This document shows positions 13,701-49,000 of a stretch of DNA of 64,000 bases, piece by piece. Position numbers and translations under genes: made by a program. Under the pieces are notes generated by a model. The model saw only the letters and a program-made list of their open reading frames with translations, did not search any database and was not told where the DNA came from. The first letter of the stretch is position 1; the number at the start of each line of letters is the position of its first letter. The stretch spans positions 26,536,946-26,600,945 of the forward strand of contig OV121084.1 of the NCBI GenBank assembly GCA_921293015.1, given 5' to 3'. The stretch is from Phorcus lineatus. Its lineage: Eukaryota; Mollusca; Gastropoda; Trochida; Trochidae.

Positions 13701-14612
13701 AAATGAAATGCAGTGTCTTGTCAACAGTGTTAAAAGTGAAACATTAGAAAGTGGTATTAATTCTGAATTCATATCACTTTGTTCCCAGGTTAAAAGTGTT
13801 TATATTGTAACATGTATGACTTTGTAGGGTTCACAACACTATTGTTTCAGTTTTTTTTCTCAAAATCCTATCCTAAAAGAGTTTTTATAAGAAGTGGTTA
13901 TGGTTTCAAAGATTTGCTATTAATCTTTTTTACACATTCAAAATTTTTAGGGTCATGACAATATCTGAGATGTAGTTGTTATCCCTTAATTGTTACGCAA
14001 AATGGGAATTACGATTAGCAGACAGTTCACTAGCATGGTGGATATATAGAAATCTATCATAAAAAACAATAGTTCACTTATATTACCTCAATTCCTCTCA
14101 ACATTTATAAATAATGTTTCAGACCAAAACACAAAAGGTTCAATTATAAATTTACGTACACTGATAGAGAAGTAGATTATATTCAATGAATCTCTATTCG
14201 GTATACAGCTATTTCGTCTTTTAAATAAACCGTACGAGAGTAAACTTCCGGTGTGAAGGCTAACACGTGGATAATGACAGATGGATATTAGTTGAAAGAG
14301 AACACTAAGAACGAGGTAGCTTGCTGTAAATATTTAACGCAATGCCGAATCATCGATAGTTGTGTGTGTATTAAATAATTTCAAATTGATAATATCATGC
14401 CAAATACAATAAAAATTCGATTATACCAAAACTTTTTACCTCGTTAACGGGATAAATTCAATTCGATCTACTTTCTTATTGCACAACAGTCGGCAAAGTT
14501 GAAATCATCATTTGAGTGGACAATTTTCTTAATTTATAAGAATTGATATTTTCCCATGTATTCATAAAAAAACTATTTATAACTAAGAGATAATCTACCC
14601 GAAAAAGGTGTG
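10743..14612. other. SYVN1 3' region and intergenic stretch up to DHX57
   Basis: No coding exon is convincing here. Candidate polyadenylation hexamers AATAAA lie at 11246-11251 and 11268-11273, about 0.5 kb after the SYVN1 stop codon, and another at 13090-13095 follows a TG-rich stretch, so the 3' UTR could be short or about 2.3 kb. A decayed copy of the mollusc-type repeat occupies about 13205-13478. The DHX57 promoter should lie in the last few hundred bases; I see no clear core element. Confidence 0.6.
13205..13478 (+). repeat. decayed copy of the AGCTCATC/GATGAGCTAC repeat family (3' end)
   Basis: Phrases shared with the large array at 30761-32815 can be read: a GGTCAAAGGAGCCACACCCTAAAAACATATTTT-like stretch at about 13306-13340, then a terminal CCTGATGAG...GAGCCAATGGCTCT at about 13445-13474. 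The repeat unit between them is strongly degenerate. Confidence 0.5.
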
Positions 14613-37563
<22,951 letters not shown>

Positions 37564-39070
37564 AAATGTGTACTATAGATATGGTTTTGAGAGTGAGGTT
37601 GTTCTTGTAGGGTAGCAAGATCATCAACACCATCATCAAACTGGTCACCTCGAAGTAGCAAGGTGTTTCAATAGAGATGGTGTTGAGTGTGGAAGTGTGT
37701 CCAAGATAATCAACACCATTGACAAACTTGTCACCACTCAGTAGCATGATGCTCCATAGAGATGCTGTTCATAATGTCAGACTTGGCAGGAAGATCTGAG
37801 TCAATAAAATGACACCCATTGTAGAGGGCTTGTGAGATGATGTTTATGCAAATATACTGTTACTGCTTCATACGTGAATGATTTAATGCTGAATGCCACA
37901 GGGGAGATGGACGTTTGGTAATACAATGTAGAACATTTGAGTTGTTCTTGTTGCTACATAAAATATTTGACTACTTATGTAATAGGATCAAGCCATGATA
38001 TAGATGGTATTTATTGTAATGATTTATTTATACTGCACAATAAACAGACGGATTTGACCCTGCAGTGTACAGATGGTGATAATTGCAGCATATATGATTG
38101 TCTTATGTCATCACTTGCCCGAGGATTTGGCAATGGCATATATTTCAATCCCTGTGGTCAAGATATAACTGCTTGCTCTTTTGAAGTTGCTAGAATATCA
38201 GACAATTTAGATTATACTGTGTATTAATACTTAAAATTGACAAAGAAGTGCCTCCAGACGGTGTCAGTTTTTGCTGTAAGTTTTGTTACCTGTGAGACAT
38301 ATTTATGAAATGTGCATTAAAATGTAATTTTCCTTGCATAAAATCTTGAGATGGCCGCACTTATCTCCCATGAATTCATTAAGTTTTCTTTGCATGCAAA
38401 TAAATAGTATGAGAGTTTTTATACATATAGATTGATGTCTAATATGGATTATGCATTTTTTACATATGAAAATAATGAAAATGATTTTTTTTTTAAAATC
38501 GTAAACCTTCTTTAAAGAAAAATGTTAAGTATATATTCATTTGTTTTTTGTAAAGATTCAACTGTTATTTATTCATTAAGTCAAGCGGGTCAATTGCTTG
38601 AAATGTGGTATTTATGATATGAATGTAAATTTCTTGCATAAATGAACAAATGAGAGTTAATAGGAAAGTAAAGTTCCTTATATTAATGAGACCAAGAGGG
38701 AGACACTTAAAGAATTTCAATACAAATAAAACAGTTTTTTGCAATAATAAAGGTTATGAGGTTTATTGTTTCTGTTTTTGTCTGCATCTCTTCAGAACAT
38801 CGAACATTGATTGTTCAGGAGTAACCCTTTAATATTTGACATGAGTAGCTGTATCTGAGTCAAAATGATCTTAATCTTTCTGATAACGTTTTACCAATTA
38901 GTAACTGTTCTCTACATTGGTCCAACAGTTAAGCTTATTGTTTATCCAGAAATTGTGTGTTGAAGCTGTTGACAACTCGAGTGCATGTGCTAAGTTAGTT
39001 TGTTTGCTGATGAGTGATGCTGTATTTATATTTTGAAAGCAAATAAAAAGCAATATACAAATCCTGACTA
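37564..39070 (+). other. DHX57 3' UTR (probable)
   Basis: AATAAA hexamers at 37803-37808 (inside the fourth decayed copy of the coding end) and 39042-39047 are the main candidates for polyadenylation, giving a 3' UTR of about 0.25 or 1.5 kb. A 96-codon open frame at 37937-38227 has no recognisable domain and I treat it as chance. Confidence 0.45.
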
Positions 39071-40520
39071 TTGTCGTTCATTTTTGATAATTGTGTATCA
39101 AAAGTATGAAACAGGTAGAGATAATGTGCCTAGAAATATAAACTTCTTCATTTTGAAAACTATTGGATTTGTGTAAAAAAAAAAAATTTTTTTCAAGTTT
39201 ATCATGATAAGTGTAAAATTGATAACTGGCAAGAATGTTTATGCATAATCGAAGACTTAACAAAAATATCCCAGTTTTGTTTCATGAAAATTAAGGAAAA
39301 CGTTTTTCCCCAAGTCAATATTGAAGTTTGAAACAAGTATTTACAATTTTCCCCAACTTTGTTTGGGTTTTATTGCACCTTCACAGAAAGAAGAGTTACT
39401 GATATTGAGACTTTTCAGCTCTAGCCAGAGATCATGACAAATGTATTTGTAAGCCTGCTTATGTGGAATTCAAAACTTGAGTTTTATTTGGACTATCAGT
39501 TTCTGTTATAGTCAAATCAATGAGGGCACTGAAGGATATTGAACTTCCTGTAAAGGAAACACAAACAGTGTTACTTACACTTACTTACAGGGACATTAAG
39601 TGTTTTGTATTGACAATTTTGACATTTCAATTTTTCGTTTGGCAGAAAAACACAATCAATGCCGATTTATTTAAAAACATCTCACTTGATAATTTACAGC
39701 AACCATCCTGACTTCTCAATAATACAACACCAGAAGCATTTTACTAAAAGTTGACTGCTGTAAACCTTTAACTAAAGCAGTTTTTACCTTCAGCAAGGGA
39801 GGTGACTTCAGTCATTTCTTCCACAGTATTAAATGGAGGAAATATCTTAATTATCAACTGGAGGGAGGAAATTAGTGATAGGCTTTTACCAACATTTTCA
39901 TGGTTTCTGAAAAGGAACTGTGATATGAAGACAAGGGTTGACACTCTTGTTTGCTGTTCCCAAACACAAAAGTCTTATTTTGAAATGATATTAAAAGAAT
40001 TTGTCTACCTTTCAAACATTAGCTAGGGTTTGCCACTTACATGACAATTCCCCCTTGGCTACACTGAAAAGAATGAGATATATTTACTAGTTTTTAGGAT
40101 TTATTTAGAAGCATTTGATTTTGTTAAGCATGAAAAGTCTGCTTAAACACAATTGGAAAAATGGCAAATTTTCATTGAGATTTAACACATTGACACCAAA
40201 ATGAATTAAAAAGATGACAGCGTCTATATTTCCCCATTGTGGACTGTCGTCAAATTTGCACGAGTCAATTTTGTTGATGTTTTGTTTCAATTTGAGGAAC
40301 TCACAGTATCAATTTCAAACAATGTAGAAAGACAGATGAGCTACAAAGCCCATGACTCTATTTCTAGATATGTCGGGAATAAATAATATTGATATCTAGA
40401 ACATATCAACGTATGTTAATAATATATTTAAATAAAAATCTTCCATTTAAACGTAAAAAAGTCTATAATCAACACTTCAAAATTCCCTCCTTATAAATAA
40501 ATCAAGAGGGGGTTTTCCCT
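39071..40520. other. intergenic, with a solo tail of the mollusc-type repeat
   Basis: No gene is visible. The sequence GATGAGCTACAAAGCCCATG at 40336-40355 matches the terminal 20 bases of the large repeat at 30761-32815 (one change), without a recognisable body. Confidence 0.55.
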
Positions 40521-40522
40521 TA

Positions 40523-40532
40523 CGCATGCGCA
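40523..40532. promoter_or_regulatory. NRF1-type element CGCATGCGCA before the methyltransferase-like gene
   Basis: CGCATGCGCA lies 89 bp before the start codon at 40621 and fits the palindromic NRF1 consensus (YGCGCAYGCGCR) in its core. NRF1 sites are typical of housekeeping promoters in animals. Confidence 0.5.
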
Positions 40533-40620
40533 CTACGTGGATTGCCTCTCATCCTGTAACGTAGAACATATGCGACAGATAAACAAGGCAGGCTGAGAAC
40601 GTGTTGTCAAAGAGTTCGGG

Positions 40621-43600
40621 ATGGCAAATTTGACCGTATATAAGGACCAGATAGCCACATTCATCCACAATGTACCGAGTGACAGTCGTAGCGAGTTCCT
40701 TGCATGGGTGAAAGACAAAATAGATTCAGGTAAGTCGGAGTTACAAACGATCTCTAAAAATGATTAATGTTCTCCCTGCCAAATTCATCTGCGGATGCCA
40801 CGGAACAGTGATGCGTCTTAAACGGCGTAGGATCATCGGTAAGAAGACAATCTTTTCTTGATTCTTCAAAATTACCTACTATCGTTTAGGTATTATTATA
40901 TTTTATAGAAATATTAATCCACAGGCGCCAGACTCTTAATTTACAATATCATGTAGGCCTAAGTATATGTACATGTAGATATATATAACATAAACAAGGT
41001 CTGACACTGTCGTGTCTGCAAAAGGACCGGAAATGCGAACTGGGATCTGTCTACGAAGTTTACAGAGGGTAACCGAGCCAGGAAACCATTTCCGGTCCTA
41101 TTGCAGACACGACTCTAGCTGTCGCTAGTGACAGACCTTTTGAGGAAGGGTATTAAATCAGTCTTGAAATAGATGTTAACATCTAAAAATACGTCCCGGA
41201 GCAATCATTTGTTTAAATATTTTGTAATAGAGAAAGCGTACAGAAAAATAAAGATATTTTATCAAAATCTAATTAAGGGCTCAAAGTACAAATAGATATG
41301 TTCAGAGAATATTTGTCATGATGATGACTTTATGATTATAACCTTAAACCCTTGTAGACTATGATGGTACTATTTATTGAATGAATGAATCAGGGAAATT
41401 ACTGCTGTTATGAAAAATGTGAAATAACATAATTATTTAAGACATGAAAGTTAATAAAATCAGTGGCATGATGGTGAGTATTTGAAAATAATGAATAGAT
41501 GTCAATATCATAGCATAGTATTGAAATTTGCATGAAGATCTGTGAGAAAAACTTCATTCTAGGGTCTTTTTCAGGAGAATGGGGTGAGTGTAAGGCAGCA
41601 AAAAGTAGCGAGGAAGTGATAATAGAGAATATACAAGCCGACCTTAGGGCTGAGTTACCGCCAACTGCAGTGTCGAATACAGAAAACATCACATTCCCTC
41701 GGGTCGGCAAGGTCAGTTTGAGATTGCTTAGATAGAAGACAATCATCATGTGCTCATCAGGCCTAAACATTGTTGTATGTAATTGTTACACATTCGTTAA
41801 ACTGACATATTGCAGAATTTGACAACATTGTGTTATGTGACCTGTGCATCAAATTAAAACTTGATGAATTGACTGATTGAAAATGAAAAAAATTAAAATA
41901 GAACTAAATCAAAGTAATTGTAATTAAAAAATGGAAATTAGAGTACCTCAAGTTAAAAATTGTGCATCATTTTCATAATTATCAGATGATCTGTATTTGC
42001 CTATAAAAAATATTTGTTTTTATATTAATCCTCCAGAATGCTGACTGTGATCCTAACACAACAATCCATGTAGATGAATTTCTATATGACGAGGATGCTT
42101 TGGATGATTTGTGCGACGAGGGAAAGATCAGTCGCAACTACTGTATTGACTGCGGCTCCCACAAAGTTAAACCTCTCAGTGAGTTGTTTGTATAAACCCC
42201 TTCCCTATTTTGATGATTTCTTTCAGTTTTTAAGGGACACTAGCACACTTTTTTTATCTTAGATGTTTTAGTTTCAAATGTTTTTACCATGATTGGTTTA
42301 GCTATACAAATCAATTTTTATTTTATTTCTATCAGCCTTCATCACCCATTCTGCATCAGTGGCCCAGATTAAGTATATCTTCAAGCATCTCCTGAAAGAA
42401 CTCCGAGGGAGGCAGGTGTTGGATATAGGATCTCGCACTGGGGCCATGCTATACGGGGTGAGTTTAAAAGATAACATTATCACTCCCCAAATGAAAACGT
42501 TGTATTTGCACAAGTTTAATAGAAGTTATGTGCCTTACTTTTTAATGTAATTATCTTCATATCCCTATTTATTAATGTAATTATTTGCAAAATCAATTTC
42601 TTTGGTTATTTTCAGTTGCTAAAGGTGAATATATAGGTACCTGAAGTCTTGCAAAGTAGCAAAAATGATGTTATCTGAACTGCAACTCTAGTGCAAATAT
42701 CATTAATATTACACTTCTGTTAAAATATGGATTATCATTTGTCTGATGTGTATTATTTCTCTCCTGAAGTTGTTAATGATTTATTTCGCTTAGCTGATAT
42801 CATTTGTATTTTTAAATGTCTTATTTATAAGATTTTACATAAAAATTGAAAGAAAGTGAAGTTATATTAATTACTCATTCTTCATACTGGCCACATGAAG
42901 TATTGAATTGTTTGTCATGGTGTTACAGGCCTACCTATACAGCGATGCAGCTCGTATCATAGGGGTGGAGATAGATCCAACATTCTGTAAACTTCAGACA
43001 GCCGTCATGTCCAAATACAACATGGCCGACAGAATACAGGTCTGTATGTTCCAAGATTGAACATGAATGCATTAGAAGATAAACATTCATTCCAATGTAT
43101 ATAGAAATTATTATGCAAATCAAATGGGTTTTTTAATCCTCATAAATTCAAATTGATGTGAAAAAATAAACATCAATTTAAAACTAGTGTGATCGTACTA
43201 ATCAAATGTGGTTTTTTTCAGGCATAAAAATACAAGTCGATATTTTGTGAAATCAGTTGGTTATTTGGTATCATGTTATAAGTGATCTGATAGAGATTTC
43301 TATGTTGTCTGAATTAAGATTGCCACTTTAAATGTAATAGAATTTCACAATCTTCTAAATTTATTTATCCCTTGTATTCTCGTGATTTTAAGTTAAAGTC
43401 TTTCATTGCCATAATCATGTATTGGTTTCTGATATTGGGATTACTGAAATTAAGTAATGTTGCCTTAGAAACCGTGTTTCTTCCATTTGACAGGTGATAC
43501 ATGACGATATACAGAGACACTCTTCTGTAATCTCTTCCAGTGAGTATGGTTGATCAAAACTTGAATGTTAGGAAAGTTTTTAGTTTAATTTCAATTTTAG

Positions 43601-46240
43601 AAAAGCAAAATAAGTTCATAATATTACTTAAAATATTAAGTTTATTACACCTATGATCACATAAAAGGTTTAAATATATCAAATGTTTTCATGGCAAAAC
43701 AATGTTTCAGCAAGATTTCCTTTATTTTCTCCACTGTGATGTCAAAAAACAAATGTTCTTTAGGTCTTTAAAGCATTTCAATTCTTCAATTTTGTTCATG
43801 TACATGTACGAATTCAAACATGCACAACAATATAGATATATTCAAGCAATGGACTTAAAATGGACTGAGCAGGGCAATTCCAGTATCAAAGTTACATCTC
43901 TGGATGTACATGATGTTTTCTATACATGAATGAGGCACTGAAGCATTGTTATGCATTGGTAACCAATTTTTGCTAATTATGTGCAGGTGATGTTGTGATA
44001 CTGAACAATGTTTTTGAGTTCTTCGCACCTCCAGAGGCTCAGCAAAGGTAACATTAGGTTTCATTCCTTAGTCCATATATATTTGCAGGTTATCGCTCAC
44101 TTAACCTCATGGTTTTTTTTTGGCCATTTTATAATACTATGGAGGTCTGACACAAAGTTTGGTATCTGCTAATCCATATCTAAGGATTGAAAATACATTT
44201 GTCAAAATGAATCAATATGAATACATTCAATAGAAATGAGAATAAAATATCAACAGTTCTGTAACAAATTTTACTATGTTCTATGATATGTGCATGTTCT
44301 TATCATTTTATTCTAATCCCCAAAAATAAAAAATTCTTTTCGATTTACGGACATTAAAGAGTCTTGGCATGGTGAAATTAATTCTATATTTATATATCTA
44401 TATATATATATATGTGTGTGTGTAAAATAAAAACATTTCATCAAATGACTTCTGGTTGGATCATTTTGAAATTTTGTAGGTTGAATTGGAGTCAACACAG
44501 CCTGAAGTACATCATTTTGACTAAATTATTCATTAATAAAGTCATCATATTCACCAAAATGTCACCAAACTATTAATAGGATCTGATGTAAAATAAATCA
44601 ATGGAACATGCATTCTATGGAAATAATATCACTGTGTGAATACTTTTGTCCAATGTGGAATGTTGATTTGCCCACAAGGGTTTGCTTATCAACCCACCTA
44701 AAAAACATGAACCTACATGAACATTTACCTAAAAAGAAATTGTATCCAAGTGAACTCTTTGACATGCTTAGGTTGGGAGCATAAGAAAGATAAGGATATT
44801 GAAAATATTGCTAGGATTTATACCTCCTAACACCCATATAGCGAAAATAAAGAATTTTGTATAAGGTAAACATTCATTCCCATGGTGCCTTGTGAACAGA
44901 TTGTGGAAGTTTGTGCTGTCGTGTGTGAAGCGAGACGCGGTTCTGGTGACCATGCCTAGTCTGGAGGAGTCTCTGCAGCATCTTCAGGTCAGGATGGATG
45001 ATGGGCTTGATCAGTGTTAGGTTGTGGGTTGTAAGGGGTTGGTGAATATCTGGCGGGGTGATTGGGGGGTCTATGGATGAACTCTTGCTTTGAAGGGTTT
45101 TGTGGTTGTTTTGGTGTGCACTGTAAAGCGTTTGAGATTATCAGACTGAGTAATCTAGGGACCAATTGGTGAATTTTGAAGTTTTTTGTGGTTGTTAGGG
45201 ATTGGTAAATATCGGATTGGGTGATTGGGGGATTGACCTATAGGTGAACTGTGAAGGGTTTTGTAGATGTTAGGATGTAGGTTCTTAGGGATTGATGAAT
45301 ATCGGATTGGGTGATTGGGGATGGACCTATGGGTGAACAGTGAAGGGTTTTGTGGATGTTAGGATGAGGGTTGTTAGGGATTGGTGATTATTGGATTGGG
45401 GGATGGGATGTTTGACTTTGGGTGTTGGTCATTTTGGGCTGGTGAATATCGCGCTGGTTGATTTGGGGACCTATGGGTGAAGATAGAAAGGTTTTGTGCT
45501 TGCTTGTTAGGTTGAAGGTAGTTACAAATTGGTGAATAAAGGAAAAGAAAGAATAAAGGAGTGATGACTTATGTGTGGGCTGTTAGGGGTTAATGAAAAT
45601 GAGAAGGGTTTGGGGACTGATTGTGGTTTTGGGGAGTATTGTGTTTGGGGTTGTTGTATGTTCTGTCGTTGTCTGAGCTGGGTTGAGGAATATAAAACTG
45701 AGAGATTTTGTAGGGTCAAATGGGTAACATTAAAAAGATTTTTGCTTGTTATGAAAGTGTTAAAATTGAGTGTTCAGGTGAGGGATTTATTTGTAAAAAT
45801 TAGTCATAGTGAAAGGAGGGAGAGTGGTTTGTCCATTTTGCTCCCTTTACATGATATAGGACACTAGAATACATTAGAAGAAAACATCGACTTATTCATT
45901 ATCATTTAATATATAACAGTAATTTATGAATTTTTTTGACTAATGCTTTAATTGAACTAAATTCTGAACTTAAAATTATAATAAATCCTGAAATTCACTA
46001 GCATTTATAAGAATTGATTTTATCTTTTTTCGCTGTTATGATTACAATATAATTTTATTTCTCTGGCTGCAGTGTGAGATACCTCTGAGTCAGTGTGTGG
46101 AGCCAATACCTACTGAGGACACTTTACAGCAGTGTGGATGTGAACTCCTCGGCAGTGCCAATACAGAGGATTCTGGACTTGATAACATATTCTTATACAG
46201 AGTGAAAGCTCCTTACTCTGTAGGTTCAGCTCATGAATAA
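40621..46240 (+). CDS. conserved class I SAM-dependent methyltransferase-like protein, 9 exons (327 aa)
   Basis: Exons: 40621-40729, 41575-41711, 42037-42178, 42336-42457, 42929-43039, 43494-43539, 43987-44047, 44900-44987, 46073-46240. All are GT-AG with matching phases. The N-terminal third (1-125) has an acidic segment (DEFLYDEDALDDLCDEG) and a C-x2-C pair (CIDCGSHKVKP). A Rossmann-type methyltransferase fold follows: motif I VLDIGSRTGAMLYG (157-170), the acidic end of strand 2 VEID (183-186), then VIHDDI and VVILNNVFEFF for motifs III-IV. The C-terminal part has several cysteines. It resembles unnamed animal proteins I recall from fish and invertebrates; substrate unknown. The ATG has G at -3 and +4. 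The stop codon is embedded in an AATAAA hexamer (46236-46241). Confidence 0.85.
40996..41139. mobile_element. MITE with imperfect terminal inverted repeats in intron 1
   Basis: AAGGTCTGACACTGTCGTGT at 40996 and its partner, read inverted from 41139 (AAGGTCTGTCAC, then GTCGTGTCTGCAATAGGACC), form arms of about 38 and 49 bases; the right arm has an 11-base insertion. The centre carries no coding capacity. Confidence 0.7.
44384..44423 (+). repeat. TA/TG dinucleotide microsatellite
   Basis: TA repeats with one interruption pass into a short TG run, in intron 7 of the methyltransferase-like gene. Confidence 0.85.
45025..45560 (+). repeat. G/T-rich degenerate minisatellite in intron 8
   Basis: A unit of about 85-95 bp recurs about five times with the words TTAGGGATTGGTGAATATCG, GATTGGGTGATTGGGG, CCTATGGGTGAAC and GTGAAGGGTTTTGTGGATGT. 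It is strongly strand-asymmetric (G-rich on the plus strand, so G-rich in the pre-mRNA). Confidence 0.75.
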
Positions 46241-46299
46241 AGTATCATTATACAAATATGCATGCTTTTTAATGTTTTTAAAATTATGTTTATGATTCA

Positions 46300-46960
46300 G
46301 CACTGTACCTCTCCTATTAAGGTAAAAAAACATGTGCGAACTTTGGAAAACTATCAAATTGGTTATGGTAACTCTGACCTAATAACTGCATACAAAATAT
46401 AGATCTTGTAAAAAATCACAAACTCACTTAAAATTTGTAGTTTAGAAGAAAATTTTGAAAAGGATCAGAAAGATAGTTTTTCTGCAAGCAATATTAAAAG
46501 TAGAAAAATTATATTTTTTAAACTATTAAAAAATACATAAAATCCTTTATATTTTGCTACTTCTCTACTACTAATAGAATTGAAGGCATGTCTAAAAGTT
46601 AGGTAATCAGTTGAATAGTTTTTCTGCAATGGATCAGACATATTGATATTAAAAAGTGACAAAGTAAAAACAGAAATTTGTAAAATGTTCAAAAATAGAC
46701 AAAATCAATTATAATCTAGCACTTCACCACTTCTAATGGGGTAGAAGACATGCAAAATTTTTAAAGGATTAGATTAATAGTTTATCTGAAAACGTTTGGA
46801 CAAAATCTGATGTTGAAAAAGTACATGCATAGAAAATTTTAAAATATTAAAAAAGTGAAATCACTTATAAGTTGGCACTGCATTTCTCATAATAGAAAAG
46901 AAGACATCTGGAAAACTTAAAACGAATTGCTGAAAAACATGACCAGAGATTGAACGGAAG
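46300..46960 (+). repeat. AT-rich degenerate tandem repeat after the methyltransferase-like gene
   Basis: The landmark CACTT/CACTG...CTCTCCTA/CCACTTCTAAT, then AGAAGACATG...AAA occurs near 46303, 46555, 46719 and 46875, with AATAGTTTTTCTGCAA-type words in between. Spacing of the clear copies is about 155-165 bp. Confidence 0.55.
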
Positions 46961-48520
46961 ACTGTCTTGAAGGGTTGGTCCGCATCTGGTCAATTTGTCC
47001 TGGTTATGTTAGCTGGAGCACAGAAGATGATGATCTTATGATTGATTGTAGATTTGGCTGGTAGAGTTGAATCGGGTCAGAGAGAATGGTGGAACCAGTC
47101 CAAGTACACATTTAAAATAATTGTATTTTCAGTCAATTTAGAATTTAACACGTTGTCATTGGAGATGTTGCATAACAGAGTTAAATGCAGTCCCTTATCT
47201 CAGTCAGTGTTAAAACCCTTGTTGTATTGTGGACTCTCTGTATTTACTTTTGAAGATTATCCGGTAGACCTATTTAAAGTGCAGCCATGATGTGAGATAT
47301 GCTTGCTCGCTTTTTGTAGGCCAAAGTAAAACACTTACTTACAGACCCCTTGAACACTTTTTCTTAACAAAATAAATAAAGATAATGAAATAAAATGATA
47401 TCACAAAAAAGAGATTAATTGTAAGTGGTTGCAAGACATTCTTGATTAATCAATGCAGTTATTTTAACACGAACGTACCATGTTATGTAAACTACACGAA
47501 TCTATTTTCCTTGCTGAAGTGATTTAAAAGTATTCACACTAAAGTGACCTCTTGCTGCTTTCGCTTGATACCGTTTTCTACGACTATGTATAATCCGGTT
47601 GAGTAATGAGATATTTTACCCTCTGAATAATTTGTTTTCCATAGAGAAATATTTAAATAGAAATTCAAAAATATAAATTGCACAAAAGTGCAATCTCATT
47701 GAAATAAAATCTAAATGCTCCACTACACAATCTGCGTAACGTAGTGCAGCAATATTAGATTTTATTTTAATGAGATTGCACAAAAGTGCTACGGTGTATT
47801 TAATGTCCTCCCTCAAAGGCGAGTACTTCTGGACATCCAGAGCAAGATGTTGGATGGATACGGAATCTTTTATATCAACTTGCTTTTGATTTCCTTTGAT
47901 CTCCAATGTCAAAATAACAGATTGGTATGTTTGATAACACACGTTTCATCATTTCAGGACAGTTTTTTTAGTTCCTGAGGTTTCCTGCTGCAGACTTCTG
48001 GAGCTCATTAATTAAACGCATAAAAAGTACACATTGATACGTATTCTGGAAATTCAATAAAAAAGGGCTGGTGGGTTATTTATGTTCTAATATATGAAGA
48101 ATGACTAAGCGTGAGAGTAACAGCTTGTACAGAAACCTTGTTAGAACTGACAGTCAGTGGAAAAAACATGCCCCTCGGACTCGCACATACCTATCGTCAA
48201 AGTTATGAACACAATTCAAGCATTGTTCAAAAGTGATTAAGTCAAGTTTTCCAGAGAAAAAAATAGTTTATATGATATATGGAGTGGAAATATATCAAAT
48301 GCTTTTTAAAGTGCATGATAAATGCATGTTTCTGAATATTTCTTGCCAATTCTTCTTTCTTATAACACGGCGGGTGTCCCATTACTAGTGATCCTAACCA
48401 CGAAATAATTGTCTGATCGTTATGTAACTGCACGTGCTGCCCGTGAGGAAATGCATGAAAAGCATGAACTTCTTGCGTTAGGTTTTCTTGGTATCACTTG
48501 TTGACGTGAATACCATCTAT
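46961..48520. other. gene-poor stretch with a fold-back element
   Basis: No coding exon is supported. A hairpin with 25-base arms (47690-47714 and 47755-47779, one mismatch, arm GCAATCTCATTGAAATAAAA) is present; the word CACAAAAGTGC stands beside both arms. Confidence 0.55.
47690..47779. repeat. 25-bp inverted repeat, probable MITE remnant
   Basis: The arms at 47690-47714 and 47755-47779 are complementary at 24 of 25 positions with a 40-base spacer. The flanking word CACAAAAGTGC on both sides is itself nearly palindromic and may be part of the element's ends. Confidence 0.7.
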
Positions 48521-48527
48521 TTCAACT

Positions 48528-48606
48528 ACTTCATTACCGCCCCACATTCAGTTTTGCCCATTTTGAATTTTTACTGGACAAAACTGAATGAGAGCGGTTA
48601 TGAAGT
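48528..48606. repeat. imperfect inverted repeat next to a LINE fragment
   Basis: ACTTCATTACCGC...CATTCAGTTTTG (48528-48556) pairs with CAAAACTGAATG...GCGGTTATGAAGT (48579-48606). A MITE or a target-site structure are equally possible. Confidence 0.65.
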
Positions 48607-48639
48607 ATCTCCATTAATGAATTACAAACGACTGCAGGT

Positions 48640-49000
48640 TTACGAAATGAGATGAGATGAGAAATGAGATACCAAGGAATCTTAAGAGAAAACAGAATAT
48701 GTCAAATGTGTGATCTAAATAAAGTCGAGGATGAATATCATTTTTTATGTGTTTGCCCAGCATACAATTCTTTAAGAATTATGTACATAAAGAAATATTT
48801 TTATAAGCACCCTGATATTAATAGGTTTATATCTCTTTTGAATAACCAAAGTAAATCTCATTTAGAAAATTTTTCCATTTATATACACAAAGCGTTTATG
48901 TTTAGAAAGAATGTGTTACTACCTGTAAATGTATAACTATGTACTATGTACTACAGGCCTGCGGCCTCTCAGTATGGAAATAAAGTTATATGATTGAAAT
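48640..49000 (+). pseudogene. 5'-truncated LINE: C-terminal end of a reverse-transcriptase ORF
   Basis: The frame open at 48664-48936 reads RENRICQMCDLNKVEDEYHF, LCVCPAYNSLR and so on. This C-x2-C...H-x4-C pattern is typical of the C-terminal end of non-LTR retrotransposon polyproteins. It ends at a stop at 48934-48936, followed by a short 3' UTR with GGAAATAAAGTT near 48975. The RT and endonuclease domains are missing, as expected of 5' truncation. Confidence 0.7.

Noticed and set aside
37937-38227. 96-codon frame after DHX57
   Set aside because: No domain, lies in the probable 3' UTR, and composition is like the surrounding AT-rich sequence.
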